64,000 nucleotides of DNA from contig JAZUPE010000018.1 in the NCBI GenBank assembly GCA_045605025.1, positions 1-64,000 on the forward strand, in the 5' to 3' direction. The stretch is from SIG598 sp045605025 (lineage in GTDB: Bacteria > Bacillota > Clostridia > Oscillospirales > Acutalibacteraceae). The notes under the pieces were generated by a model, which searched no databases, was not told the origin of the DNA, and was given only the letters and a program-made list of their open reading frames with translations. How positions within the stretch are numbered: position 1 is the stretch's first letter; each line of letters begins with the position of its first letter. Positions 47,813 to 55,677 of the stretch are shown here, piece after piece. The position numbers and the translations under genes were made by a program.

Positions 47813-48527
47813 AGAGTTTATCCCTCCTGTAATAGGTGTTCTGTGCGTCGCGGCACATTACATATTTTGACTGCGAGGAAGCCTTGCTGTTGACCGGGGC
47901 AAGCAGCTTACGCACCACTGAAGGCAGATAATCATCGTACTTGACTTCCATGATGAGCATATCCGGAGCAATGGCGGGTACCGTGGGCATCTCCTCGTCA
48001 AAAATATCATCGGTGCAGAAGCCTGCACGCAGTTTGCTGTCAAAGGTCAGGCGTACGTTGCCCTCCTCCATAACAAATGCTTCTCGGTTATAGTCAACCA
48101 CAACCGCAGGGCGAAGCAAACGGGTGCGGGCATCAATAAAGCCCGCTCGCAGAGCCTGCTTGTCAGAGTCAATCATAAAGTCGAAATTGCCGCTGATTAA
48201 CCTGCGGCACTGATCGGGCGTTATCGATGCAGACATTTTCGAGATGTAACTGTCAAACTTATCCTTTATCTCAAATTTTATCACTTCATCGCTGCAGTTG
48301 TAGATGCGGATGCGGTGCTTGCGGCGGCGCATGATGCCTGCCTGCTTGTCAAGATACGCACTGTCGTACAGATCGTCGAAGTACATGCTGCGGATAAAGT
48401 AGCCGTCCTCGCCGCTGTTTTCGTCCGGGAAAAGAATATTTCCGGCGGCATAGGAAATGGCACGATAATCGGAATAATTTATCAGATACTTTAGTTCATG
48501 TCTGAGAACGTGTCCGTTGTATTTCAG
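47799..48527 (-). CDS. VTC-domain polyphosphate polymerase, probable CTG start
   Basis: A 242-residue VTC domain protein. Eukaryotic VTC4 polymerises ATP gamma-phosphate into polyphosphate in a tunnel of basic residues. The conserved strands are visible: RHELKYLIN, YFIRSMYFDDLY, RRRKHRIRIYN, FEIKDKFDSYISK, VVVDYNREAF, VRLTFDSKL, LIMEVKYDDYLP and SSQSKYVMC. The only ATG (48386) would delete the essential RHELKY strand. Reading upstream, the frame stays open to CTG 48527, which has GGGAGG exactly 9 nt before it, and no ATG, GTG or TTG lies in frame between; so a CTG start (or a base error there) is proposed. It is the middle gene between CotH and DUF4956. Confidence 0.85.
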   Translation of the reverse strand: MKYNGHVLRHELKYLINYSDYRAISYAAGNILFPDENSGEDGYFIRSMYFDDLYDSAYLDKQAGIMRRRKHRIRIYNCSDEVIKFEIKDKFDSYISKMSASITPDQCRRLISGNFDFMIDSDKQALRAGFIDARTRLLRPAVVVDYNREAFVMEEGNVRLTFDSKLRAGFCTDDIFDEEMPTVPAIAPDMLIMEVKYDDYLPSVVRKLLAPVNSKASSQSKYVMCRDAQNTYYRRDKLYGKY

Positions 48528-48622
48528 AAGCGCACACCTCCCTGTCGAGACTATTCACTCCTGTTATTCATAGCAGAGGAGGTAAATAATCAATGGGTAT
48601 TTGTCTTTGTTAATCAGCGTGT

Positions 48623-51600
48623 TTATGCATCGTCATAAATACGCTGGAATTCTTTTTCGCTGAAGTTGAAATTCTTCATCAGGAAGCGGATCATATAGGA
48701 TTCGCGTTTGTTGAGGAAATTGCGGATTTCCTCAATATTGGATGTCCAGGTGTCAACTGAGGGAGCGCCCCATCGGTCATACTGCCTGGGAATTTCGCTT
48801 TCAATCAATGCAACCAGTTCATCAAGCAGTGCCACTGTGCGTTCCGGGTTGAAGGTGTTTTTCAGATGATAACAGAACCTCCTGACAAAATCCTCGCGGA
48901 ACTGTTTGTTCTGAGCCAGCCTTCTTGCGATTATAGTTGTAGAACTGCTGCCGATGCCATGCCCTTCCGGGTCAAGCATGTCTCTTGTGAAAGGGTCATG
49001 GCCAAGAGAAAAACCATAGAAGGCGTTGTCAAGATCAAATATCATCCAGCGCCATTTGCTGTTTTCATCTCCGGGACAGTAATGACAGCGCATATTAGCT
49101 GTGTCGTTGTTGCCGAAAAAAGACTGACAGATCCAGAAGTCCATGAATGATTCCATGTCTACCATCTTGCAGAATTGCTCATAACTGCTGGCTTCTTTCA
49201 TGTCGTTGTTCTGGACAAAGGAATTCAGCTTTCTGTAATTGTTGATAGTGCCGGATACAGGCATAGTCTGCTCTCTGATGATGTCCATTTCTCCGGGGGC
49301 ATATCCGTACCGGATACGGATATAGTCTTCGTTCTGCTTTTCTCTGACATAGTAAAGCCCCCAGTATTCACCGTTGATATACAAGGCAACAGGGGTCATA
49401 TCCATATAATCCACTTCTACGTGGTTTTTCATTATGGACGCGCAAAGCTCATCACGCAATTTACTTGTACGCCACTCCTGTCCTGACTGACGCAGCACAA
49501 GGCTGGTGAATTCGGTTATGGGATTGTCATCAAAAAATGCATAGTCAACCGATCCGGGACCGTAGATCTCGCGCAGCATAACGGCCAGACTTTTCTGCTT
49601 GGCAGAACGGGTGCCTCGACCGAAGATGCGGACACCTGCGTTGAAAGCTACTTCCTTTTTACCATCCACATAGTATTCGAAGGTTGCCAGACGTTCCACG
49701 TCGCTGCGATAGTTATTATCCTTGCCGTTCAGCAGACCCTTGCCTGAAGAATAAATTCCGGTTTCTTCCGAAAACAGACCGGCAGGATCGCTGGAAAGTG
49801 AAACCACAGGTAAAGTGTGTTCGGTGCCCACGAAAAATGTGGCTGTAGTGGATTCGCTGGGAAGAAATCCATCTTTGAACGCTGCCGCACGAATAACCGT
49901 TGTTTTGTCTACGGTAATGCCGCTGTCATACAACGGTGAAGATTCCGTGGGGAAGCTGCCGTCGGTTGTGTATCTGACCTGTGTGTCGGGCGCAGAGGAT
50001 ATCGTAAGCACGAAACCTTTCGCCACCACTCCGCCCGCGTGTGAAAATACCGGCTGGGAGGCGTAGGAACGATATGAAGCGGATGAGGGGTTTTCCGTTC
50101 CCGGTGTGGTTATGGAAAAATAGTGCCATTGGGACAGATCTGTGGTCAGCCGGCCGCGGGAAACGCCGGTCGACTGCTTGCCCGCTGAGAAAATGTCCGC
50201 AACATGGTTGTCCGGATCGGTAAGGTAAAGGGTCTCGCCGCTCCGGTTAATTCCAAAAGGGGCGACAAGTCCTTCCTCGTCGGAATCGCCTGATGCAGCG
50301 CAGTTCACCAGAAGATATTCTCCCGGACCGATAGTGACGTCCGGGAAAGTGTATTTTTTCTCATCGGCACTGTCAGAAAGACCGTAGCCTGTGAGGACCA
50401 CCGGGTCAGCGGATCGGTTATACAGCTCCACGAAGTCGTAATCCATAACGCTTTTGTCGCGGGAGGAAGACACCGAAGCGACTTCGCTGAAAATCACCGC
50501 GCTTACAGGCTCGCCGTGCAGTGCTGTCGTACCGATGTCTCTTGCGTGGGTGTTGTTTTCCCCACCCGGTGTCGGACTGGAATACAGCTTCTTCTCGCCG
50601 GATGATGGGTCTATGCCGCATGAGACGTTATCCGGCAGAGTAAGGATCTCGACGGAATCAGCAATTACTCCGGCGGGAGAGAACAGGGAGATTACCTTAT
50701 CTTCTTCGCTGAGACGGAAAGAACAGTGAAGTTCTTCGGGATTCAACGAGGCACTCTTGCCCGAACAGAATACCAGCAGATAGCCGCCGGAGGGTATTAC
50801 CGTGCTGTCCGGGAAGTACCATTTGCCGGATGAAATGTCATCGCTGTCAGCAAGAGCGTAACCTCTCATTGAAACATCTTCGTCGGAGGGATTATGCAGC
50901 TCAATCCAGTCGCAGTACTCTCCGTCGGAATCATAAATGGAGAAAGTGTTTCCGGTAAGGTATTCGTTTATGATAATGCTGCTTTCAGGAAACGTCAGCC
51001 CGTCCGGATCGGAGGAGTAGCCGCCGCTGTTTTCTTCTCCGGGGGTGGGAAGCGCAAACCAGACGCAGCGTTGATCGTCAAAAGTTGTCTCAGCGGGAGT
51101 ATATCCGTAAGATATATTATCGGGAGACTCCGGAATGTTTACACTTGACATTACCACACCTGTGGGATCATTGAGATAAACGGTTTCGCCTCTGGATGAC
51201 AGCTTAAAACCGGCGTGAAGATATCCGTTGATGTCCACACCGTTGAGGCCGGACAGATATACAACAGCATATCCGCCTGCTTCGATGCTAAGTCCGGTGA
51301 GCTGGAACTTCTTGGGATTGCGTTCATCGTCGGTCAGAAAGCATCCGCTCAGATCGTAGGTCCGGTCGGTGATGTTCCTGAGTTCCACCCAGTCGTAACA
51401 TTTTCCGTCAGCGGCGGGAAATGAGTAGTCATTTGACGACATGACTTCATTGATCACAATTTCCGTGTTAGCAGCCTGTGTGGTCAGGTTTTCCGCCACC
51501 GTCTGTGCATCTGCACATCCGGAAGCAAGGATGGAACAGAGAGTGCTTACGATGAGCAGCGCCGCGGTACATGCTTTGCTATATCTGACGGAGAGGCGGG

Positions 51601-51673
51601 ACGTGTTTTTTGCAGTGCGTTCCGGTTGGTCGGTTGTATTTGTGCTTTTGCCAGTAAAGTTGAAACGAGCCAT
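48623..51673 (-). CDS. Secreted CotH kinase-like protein with lamin-tail domains
   Basis: A 1,016-residue exported protein. N-terminal signal (about 30-52, ending LASGC, possible lipid attachment), then three lamin-tail domains (about 70-195, 225-365, 385-530; each with INEVMSSN- or VELYN-type strands and a WVEL/WIEL/FVEL core), a chitobiase-C-like strand domain (about 545-610, VRYTTDGSFPT) and a CotH kinase-like domain (about 620-960) with INGEYWGLYYVREK, KWRWMIFDLDNAFYG (the acidic metal-binding DxD) and a helical end. CotH of spore formers is a protein kinase of coat proteins, but CotH-like genes beside VTC and DUF4956 also occur in non-spore contexts. A 360-nt leader precedes it. Likely acts at the outer surface. 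Confidence 0.88.
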   Translation of the reverse strand: MARFNFTGKSTNTTDQPERTAKNTSRLSVRYSKACTAALLIVSTLCSILASGCADAQTVAENLTTQAANTEIVINEVMSSNDYSFPAADGKCYDWVELRNITDRTYDLSGCFLTDDERNPKKFQLTGLSIEAGGYAVVYLSGLNGVDINGYLHAGFKLSSRGETVYLNDPTGVVMSSVNIPESPDNISYGYTPAETTFDDQRCVWFALPTPGEENSGGYSSDPDGLTFPESSIIINEYLTGNTFSIYDSDGEYCDWIELHNPSDEDVSMRGYALADSDDISSGKWYFPDSTVIPSGGYLLVFCSGKSASLNPEELHCSFRLSEEDKVISLFSPAGVIADSVEILTLPDNVSCGIDPSSGEKKLYSSPTPGGENNTHARDIGTTALHGEPVSAVIFSEVASVSSSRDKSVMDYDFVELYNRSADPVVLTGYGLSDSADEKKYTFPDVTIGPGEYLLVNCAASGDSDEEGLVAPFGINRSGETLYLTDPDNHVADIFSAGKQSTGVSRGRLTTDLSQWHYFSITTPGTENPSSASYRSYASQPVFSHAGGVVAKGFVLTISSAPDTQVRYTTDGSFPTESSPLYDSGITVDKTTVIRAAAFKDGFLPSESTTATFFVGTEHTLPVVSLSSDPAGLFSEETGIYSSGKGLLNGKDNNYRSDVERLATFEYYVDGKKEVAFNAGVRIFGRGTRSAKQKSLAVMLREIYGPGSVDYAFFDDNPITEFTSLVLRQSGQEWRTSKLRDELCASIMKNHVEVDYMDMTPVALYINGEYWGLYYVREKQNEDYIRIRYGYAPGEMDIIREQTMPVSGTINNYRKLNSFVQNNDMKEASSYEQFCKMVDMESFMDFWICQSFFGNNDTANMRCHYCPGDENSKWRWMIFDLDNAFYGFSLGHDPFTRDMLDPEGHGIGSSSTTIIARRLAQNKQFREDFVRRFCYHLKNTFNPERTVALLDELVALIESEIPRQYDRWGAPSVDTWTSNIEEIRNFLNKRESYMIRFLMKNFNFSEKEFQRIYDDA

Positions 51674-52042
51674 TTTGTGCTCCTTTCTTCCGGAGTATAT
51701 CTGTTTTATGAGTTGCAGGGGCAGGCATTAATTGATGTTTAATCCGTGACACCGTATACATGCAGTGCAGAGCGGGATGCATAGTCTGCGCTGTGTTTTC
51801 AGCGTCCGGAAACAAACGGAAAGAACCGCACACGGGAGGTCTGCATGTGTTCGGTAGAGGCGGAGAGAGGATGCCTGCTCAGGTCAAAGTTAAAACCGGT
51901 GAGGTTTCGGATATCAACCTGCTGCGTTTTCTCAAGATAGCGCTGTGCAGGAAAATGCGGCAAACAAAGCGCATATCAATTATTCGATCTGTGTCAAATT
52001 GCTGAATTTCTGCGAAAAAGCATAGCAAAATACATATCATTA
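51674..52042 (-). other. Long leader of the CotH operon
   Basis: From the promoter at 52043 to the CotH ATG there are about 365 transcribed nucleotides without a clear gene on that strand. Hairpin-forming pairs are visible (GCAGA/TCTGC near 51765-51790; CACACGGGAGG against a complementary stretch). On the plus strand two short frames have plausible ribosome sites (ATG 51845, 31 codons; ATG 51871, 44 codons) and a TTGATG-N17-TATACA promoter-like pair lies at 51732-51760; I do not call them genes. No known riboswitch was recognised. Confidence 0.35.
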
Positions 52043-52071
52043 ATTATATACTTCGACAGGTAGATAGTCAA
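52043..52071 (-). promoter_or_regulatory. Promoter of the CotH-VTC-DUF4956 operon
   Basis: On the minus strand TTGACT (52066-52071), a 17-nt spacer and TATAAT (52043-52048). It lies immediately downstream of the NUDIX gene stop. Confidence 0.8.
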
Positions 52072-52097
52072 GACTGCGCCCGTGTACAAACCGTGAA

Positions 52098-53030
52098 TTA
52101 TGCGTCGTTGTCAGCTGATTCCAGCCATTCGTTCAGTTTCCCGAGATACTCAAAAGGAACAAGTATGCCGTCGGCTTTCATGCTCATCAGCCTGTCGAAG
52201 CTGACCAGCTGTGCGCCGCAGGTTTCACCCTCCTGAAAAACAATATCGTCCAGAGTGAAATCGTGCCGGAAATGCCACACATCGCAGAAGTCGTGTTCCC
52301 GTCTGATGGTGCGCAGTACCCGCCCGCTGCCGGCGGCAGGGCAGAGCCCCGTCTCCTCCCTTATTTCCCTCAGCGCGGCAGTAAGGCTGTCCTCGCCAGC
52401 CAGTGCTGATCCGCCGGTGCATTCCCACATCCCGGCAAATCCCTTGCCGGGAGCGCGCTGAGTTATCAGAAAACGTCCGTCAGGCGCGGTTATCCAGATG
52501 TGTACGCACAGATGATATTCGCCGCTCATCAGCGTTTCTCTGCGGTGGATAGTGCGTCCGGTGAGGCGGCGTTCGCTGTCGTAGATATCCCACAGCTCGT
52601 CCGCACCTTTCTTTATGCACAGCCATTCCTGTACCTTGCGAAAGAGCAGCGGATGTACCTCAGGGTACGTCCAGCTGTCCGGCGCGCGGTCAAACAGACG
52701 CACTTCGGAAATCTCCGACAGCGGCAGTTCGCCCGGAGAACGCACATCAGCAAAATACAGCATCCCTCTGCCGTTCAGATCGCCGCTCAGTTCATAGACA
52801 CACACCTGCTCAAGGATAACATCCTCAGCGCCGGTCTCCTCGCGCAGCTCACGGGAAGCGGTGTTGTCGATGCGCTCCTCTGGCTCCCGATGACCTCCGG
52901 GCAGCTCCCACGTGCTGCGCAGGTGGTGGCGTGAGAACAACCACTGCCCGCCGTAGCGCGCGGCAACCACGGCAAATCCCAGTGTGCTGTCGTCAATCTC
53001 ATTTTGGTTGAGAAATCGTACTTCAGTCAT
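52098..53030 (-). CDS. Tandem NUDIX hydrolase
   Basis: A 310-residue protein with two complete NUDIX domains. The first box is GGHREPEERIDNTASRELRE followed by ETGAE (near residue 44), the second GGSALAGEDSLTAALREIRE followed by ETGLC (near residue 208); both satisfy GX5EX7REUXEEXGU. The second domain is preceded by ELWDIYDSERRLTGRTIHR, the pattern of NUDIX proteins of the YfcD/IPP-isomerase-like group. The enzymes hydrolyse nucleoside diphosphates linked to other groups; the targets are unknown. The start is ATG 53030 with AGGAGG 6 nt upstream; the frame is open 26 codons further, over the terminator. It follows the ACT gene in the same direction. Confidence 0.88.
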   Translation of the reverse strand: MTEVRFLNQNEIDDSTLGFAVVAARYGGQWLFSRHHLRSTWELPGGHREPEERIDNTASRELREETGAEDVILEQVCVYELSGDLNGRGMLYFADVRSPGELPLSEISEVRLFDRAPDSWTYPEVHPLLFRKVQEWLCIKKGADELWDIYDSERRLTGRTIHRRETLMSGEYHLCVHIWITAPDGRFLITQRAPGKGFAGMWECTGGSALAGEDSLTAALREIREETGLCPAAGSGRVLRTIRREHDFCDVWHFRHDFTLDDIVFQEGETCGAQLVSFDRLMSMKADGILVPFEYLGKLNEWLESADNDA

Positions 53031-53051
53031 ATCGTTCCTCCTGAAAAAGCA

Positions 53052-53081
53052 GTCGACCCATGCCGTTCGGCGTGGGTCGAC
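53052..53081 (-). terminator. Terminator after the ACT gene
   Basis: GTCGACCCA (53052-53060) and TGGGTCGAC (53073-53081) form a perfect 9-bp stem with an inner CCG/CGG pair; on the minus strand TGCTTTTTC follows. Confidence 0.8.
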
Positions 53082-53094
53082 ATGTATTGTTGAA

Positions 53095-53526
53095 TTATTT
53101 AAGACCAAGTTCCTCGGCTGTGACGCCCTTCATACCGTGCTCCTTGAGCAGGTTGGCGAACTTGCCGCCGGAGGACACGCGGAACACCATGTAAGCGGTA
53201 CCCTCGTGCTTGGTGAACAGAGAGTACATATAGTCGATGGAAATGTCGCTGCGGGCGATGATGGACAGCAGACCGGAAAGTCCGGCGGGCTTATCCTCAA
53301 CAGCCACGACAGTGACGGGGGTCATGGAAACGATGTTGCCAGCCTCCAGCAGAATGGCAGCCGAGCGGTCAGCGTCGTCGGTTATGATGCGCAGCACGCC
53401 GTAGTCAGAGGTCTCGGCGATGGAGATGGCGCGCAGGTCGATATTGTTTTCGGCCAGCAGCGAGGTTATCTCGGCGATCTGACCGGTCTTGTTTTCGAGA
53501 AATACGGATATCTGTTTAATGCTCAT
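53095..53526 (-). CDS. Tandem ACT-domain protein
   Basis: A 143-residue protein with two ACT regulatory domains (about 3-68 and 70-135): IKQISVFLENKTGQIAEITSLLAENNIDL, then VTVVAVEDKPAGLSGLLSIIARSDISIDYMY. ACT pairs bind amino acids or related effectors. Small free-standing ACT proteins of this type are commonly encoded next to phenylacetate-CoA ligase and indolepyruvate oxidoreductase genes, exactly as here, so it probably senses an aromatic amino acid or acid and tunes the pathway (inference). It is the last gene of the ior-paaK operon. Confidence 0.9.
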   Translation of the reverse strand: MSIKQISVFLENKTGQIAEITSLLAENNIDLRAISIAETSDYGVLRIITDDADRSAAILLEAGNIVSMTPVTVVAVEDKPAGLSGLLSIIARSDISIDYMYSLFTKHEGTAYMVFRVSSGGKFANLLKEHGMKGVTAEELGLK

Positions 53527-53577
53527 TGTATTCTATCCTTTCTGTGAAAAAACACTGTCTCAGTATGATTTCAGCGG

Positions 53578-54876
53578 TCAGATCTTGCGGTTGTCGATGA
53601 TGCGCACAGCCTTGCCTTCGCTGCGGGTGATGGTCTTGGGAGCAACCAGCTTGACCTTGGCGTGCAGTCCAAGCATGGACTTCAGCTCGGCAACCAGCAT
53701 CTTCTCCTTGGCGGTGATGTCTCCCAGGGAGTCGGAGAAGTTGTCCGGAGTCATTTCCACCAGCACCTCGAGGGTGTCGGAGTTATTCACGCGGTCAACG
53801 ATGATCTGATAGTTGGCAGGATAGCCCTGCTGCAGCAGAACAGTTTCAATCTGAGAGGGGAATACATTGACGCCGCGGATAATAAGCATATCGTCGCTGC
53901 GGCCCATGGGCTTGGTCATCTTCACATGTCTACGTCCGCAGGGGCATGCCTCGCGGCTGAGCACGCAGATGTCACGGGTGCGGTAGCGGAGCAGGGGGAA
54001 AGCCTTCTTGGTGATGCAGGTGAACACCAGCTCACCCTTGGTGCCTTCGGGAAGAACCTCGCCGGTGTCGGGATCGATGATCTCGGCGATGAAGTGGTCC
54101 TCGTTGATGTGCATGCCGGTCTGAGCCTCACACTCGAAGGAGACACCGGGACCGGAGATTTCGGTCAGTCCATAGATGTCGTATGCCTTGAGACCGAGCT
54201 TCTGCTCGATGTCACGGCGCATATTTTCGCTCCATGCTTCGGCACCGAAGATACCTGCCTTGAGGTGAATCTTGTCCTGCAGTCCGCGCTCGTGGATGGA
54301 TTCGGCAAGATACGCGGCATAGGAAGGGGTGCAGCAGATGATGGTGGAGCCGAGGTCCTCCATGAACTGCAGCTGACGGTCGGTGTTGCCGGAAGACATG
54401 GGCAGGGTCAGACAGCCCACCTTGTGGGAACCGCCGTGCAGACCTGCGCCGCCGGTGAACAGACCGTAGCCGTAGGAAACATGGCACACGTCTTCTTTGG
54501 TGCCGCCCACAGCCACGATGGCGCGGGCGCAGCAGTCCTCCCACAGGTCGATATCGCCCTGTGTATAGAAAGCCACAACGCGCTTGCCGGTGGTGCCGGA
54601 GGTGGACTGGATGCGGACACATTCCTCAACGGGAACACCCATCAGACCATAGGGATATGCGTCGCGCAGGTCGGCCTTGGTCAGGAAGGGCAGCTTGTGC
54701 AGGTCGTCAACGCTCCTGATGTCGGCAGGGGTAACGCCCTTTTCCTCCATCTTGGCTCGATAGTAGGGGACGTTGTCCCACACGTGCTGAACCTGCTGGA
54801 CAAGACGCTCGTCCTGCCACTGGCGAATCTGCTCCCGCGAAGCAGTCTCGATTTCCGGCTGATAGTAATTGCTCAT
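53578..54876 (-). CDS. paaK: Phenylacetate-CoA ligase family enzyme (PaaK)
   Basis: A 432-residue adenylate-forming enzyme that activates aryl acids (phenylacetate, indoleacetate or relatives) to CoA thioesters using ATP. Visible: the P-loop-like IQSTSGTTGKRVVAFYT (about 90-106), DIYGLTEISGPGVSFEC (about 228-244), LRYRTRDI (about 292-299) and the C-terminal GRSDDMLIIRGVNVFP hinge (about 317-332). With IorAB it would form a reversible arylpyruvate to aryl-CoA to aryl-acid route that can save energy as ATP in anaerobes. The start is ATG 54876 (AAGGAG 10 nt upstream). A TTG two codons earlier is possible. An extensive inverted-repeat structure covers the leader. Confidence 0.93.
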   Translation of the reverse strand: MSNYYQPEIETASREQIRQWQDERLVQQVQHVWDNVPYYRAKMEEKGVTPADIRSVDDLHKLPFLTKADLRDAYPYGLMGVPVEECVRIQSTSGTTGKRVVAFYTQGDIDLWEDCCARAIVAVGGTKEDVCHVSYGYGLFTGGAGLHGGSHKVGCLTLPMSSGNTDRQLQFMEDLGSTIICCTPSYAAYLAESIHERGLQDKIHLKAGIFGAEAWSENMRRDIEQKLGLKAYDIYGLTEISGPGVSFECEAQTGMHINEDHFIAEIIDPDTGEVLPEGTKGELVFTCITKKAFPLLRYRTRDICVLSREACPCGRRHVKMTKPMGRSDDMLIIRGVNVFPSQIETVLLQQGYPANYQIIVDRVNNSDTLEVLVEMTPDNFSDSLGDITAKEKMLVAELKSMLGLHAKVKLVAPKTITRSEGKAVRIIDNRKI

Positions 54877-54877
54877 T

Positions 54878-55016
54878 TTCAATTCGCTCCTTTACGAATA
54901 TCAGAATTCTGTTTTCTGATGTGCCGCCTGCCGGACAGTGCGTCGGAATAACACAATTTTCCGACGGTTAGGGTTCGGCTCACCGATCTCCAACGGCACA
55001 TCAAAAGCGAATTGAA
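54878..55016 (-). promoter_or_regulatory. Structured RNA element in the iorB-paaK gap
   Basis: Three nested perfect pairings frame about 140 nt of the minus-strand leader: P1 TTCAATTCGCT/AGCGAATTGAA (54878-54888 with 55006-55016, 11 bp), P2 TGATGTGCCG/CGGCACATCA (54917-54926 with 54994-55003, 10 bp) and P3 CGTCGGAA/TTCCGACG (54941-54948 with 54959-54966, 8 bp). Short unpaired segments lie between. The 3' strand of P1 begins right at the paaK ribosome binding site (AAAGGAG) and runs to the start codon, so folding would hide the start. This is the layout of a translational riboswitch or protein-controlled leader. I do not recognise the class. Confidence 0.65.
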
Positions 55017-55040
55017 GACCTGAATTTATCTAAAGAAGAC

Positions 55041-55628
55041 TCATTCCGCAGCCTTGCGCCCAAGGGCGAAGGCTTTCTGGTTGAGTTCCTTGAATCTGGC
55101 GGGAACGCCGGTCTCAATGACCTCGTTCCAGACCGATTCTTCGATATCAAGATGGGCGCTCAGAACGCCCAGAAGCACCACATTGACAGCCTTGACGCTG
55201 CCGGCTTCCTCAGCAAGAGAAAGAGCGTCGGCAGCAATGACCTTTGCGCCCTTTGCGCTCAGCTTGTCGGTGATGGCTTCAGGATAGACCGCCGCGCCGG
55301 TGATTACCGGCATGGGGTCGATGCGCTGGGTGTTGGTGACGATGGCACCGCCCTGCTTCAGATAGGGCAGATAACGGGCAGCCTCCAGCTGCTCAAAGGA
55401 GAGGATAACGTCTGCCTCACCGGCATCGATGATGGGGGAGGCGACCTTCTCGCCGGCATCTCCGTAGCGGACGTAGGTGATGACCGAACCACCGCGCTGG
55501 CTCATGCCGTGAACCTCGCTGACCTTGACGTCCAGACCCTTTGCAACCAGAGCCGCACCCAGCAGCTTGGAGGCAAGCAGGGTGCCCTGTCCGCCAACGC
55601 CTACGATGAGAATACTTTTAACACTCAT
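55041..55628 (-). CDS. iorB: Indolepyruvate:ferredoxin oxidoreductase beta subunit
   Basis: A 195-residue gamma/beta-type subunit of the 2-oxoacid:ferredoxin oxidoreductase superfamily: ILIVGVGGQGTLLASKLLGAA (about 7-27), KVSEVHGMSQRGGSVITYVRYG (about 36-57) and PIIDAGEADVILSFEQLEAARYL. It pairs with IorA to oxidise indole-, phenyl- and hydroxyphenylpyruvate to the aryl-acetyl-CoA, reducing ferredoxin. AAAGGA precedes the ATG. It starts 49 nt after iorA. Confidence 0.93.
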   Translation of the reverse strand: MSVKSILIVGVGGQGTLLASKLLGAALVAKGLDVKVSEVHGMSQRGGSVITYVRYGDAGEKVASPIIDAGEADVILSFEQLEAARYLPYLKQGGAIVTNTQRIDPMPVITGAAVYPEAITDKLSAKGAKVIAADALSLAEEAGSVKAVNVVLLGVLSAHLDIEESVWNEVIETGVPARFKELNQKAFALGRKAAE

Positions 55629-55677
55629 GGTAATGATTCCTTTCTTGCGAAACCGATTGAAAATCAGTGCTTTTCAA

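Noticed and set aside
51760..52005. Plus-strand frame of 81 codons in the CotH leader
   Set aside because: Start lacks a ribosome site and overlaps the -10 of a weak promoter; internal starts are possible but unsupported by homology.
54878..55016. Small MITE-like transposable element at this site
   Set aside because: Terminal inverted repeats exist, but there are no flanking target duplications, the outer arm overlaps the paaK ribosome site and start, and inner stems are nested as in RNA. A second copy was not seen in the window.
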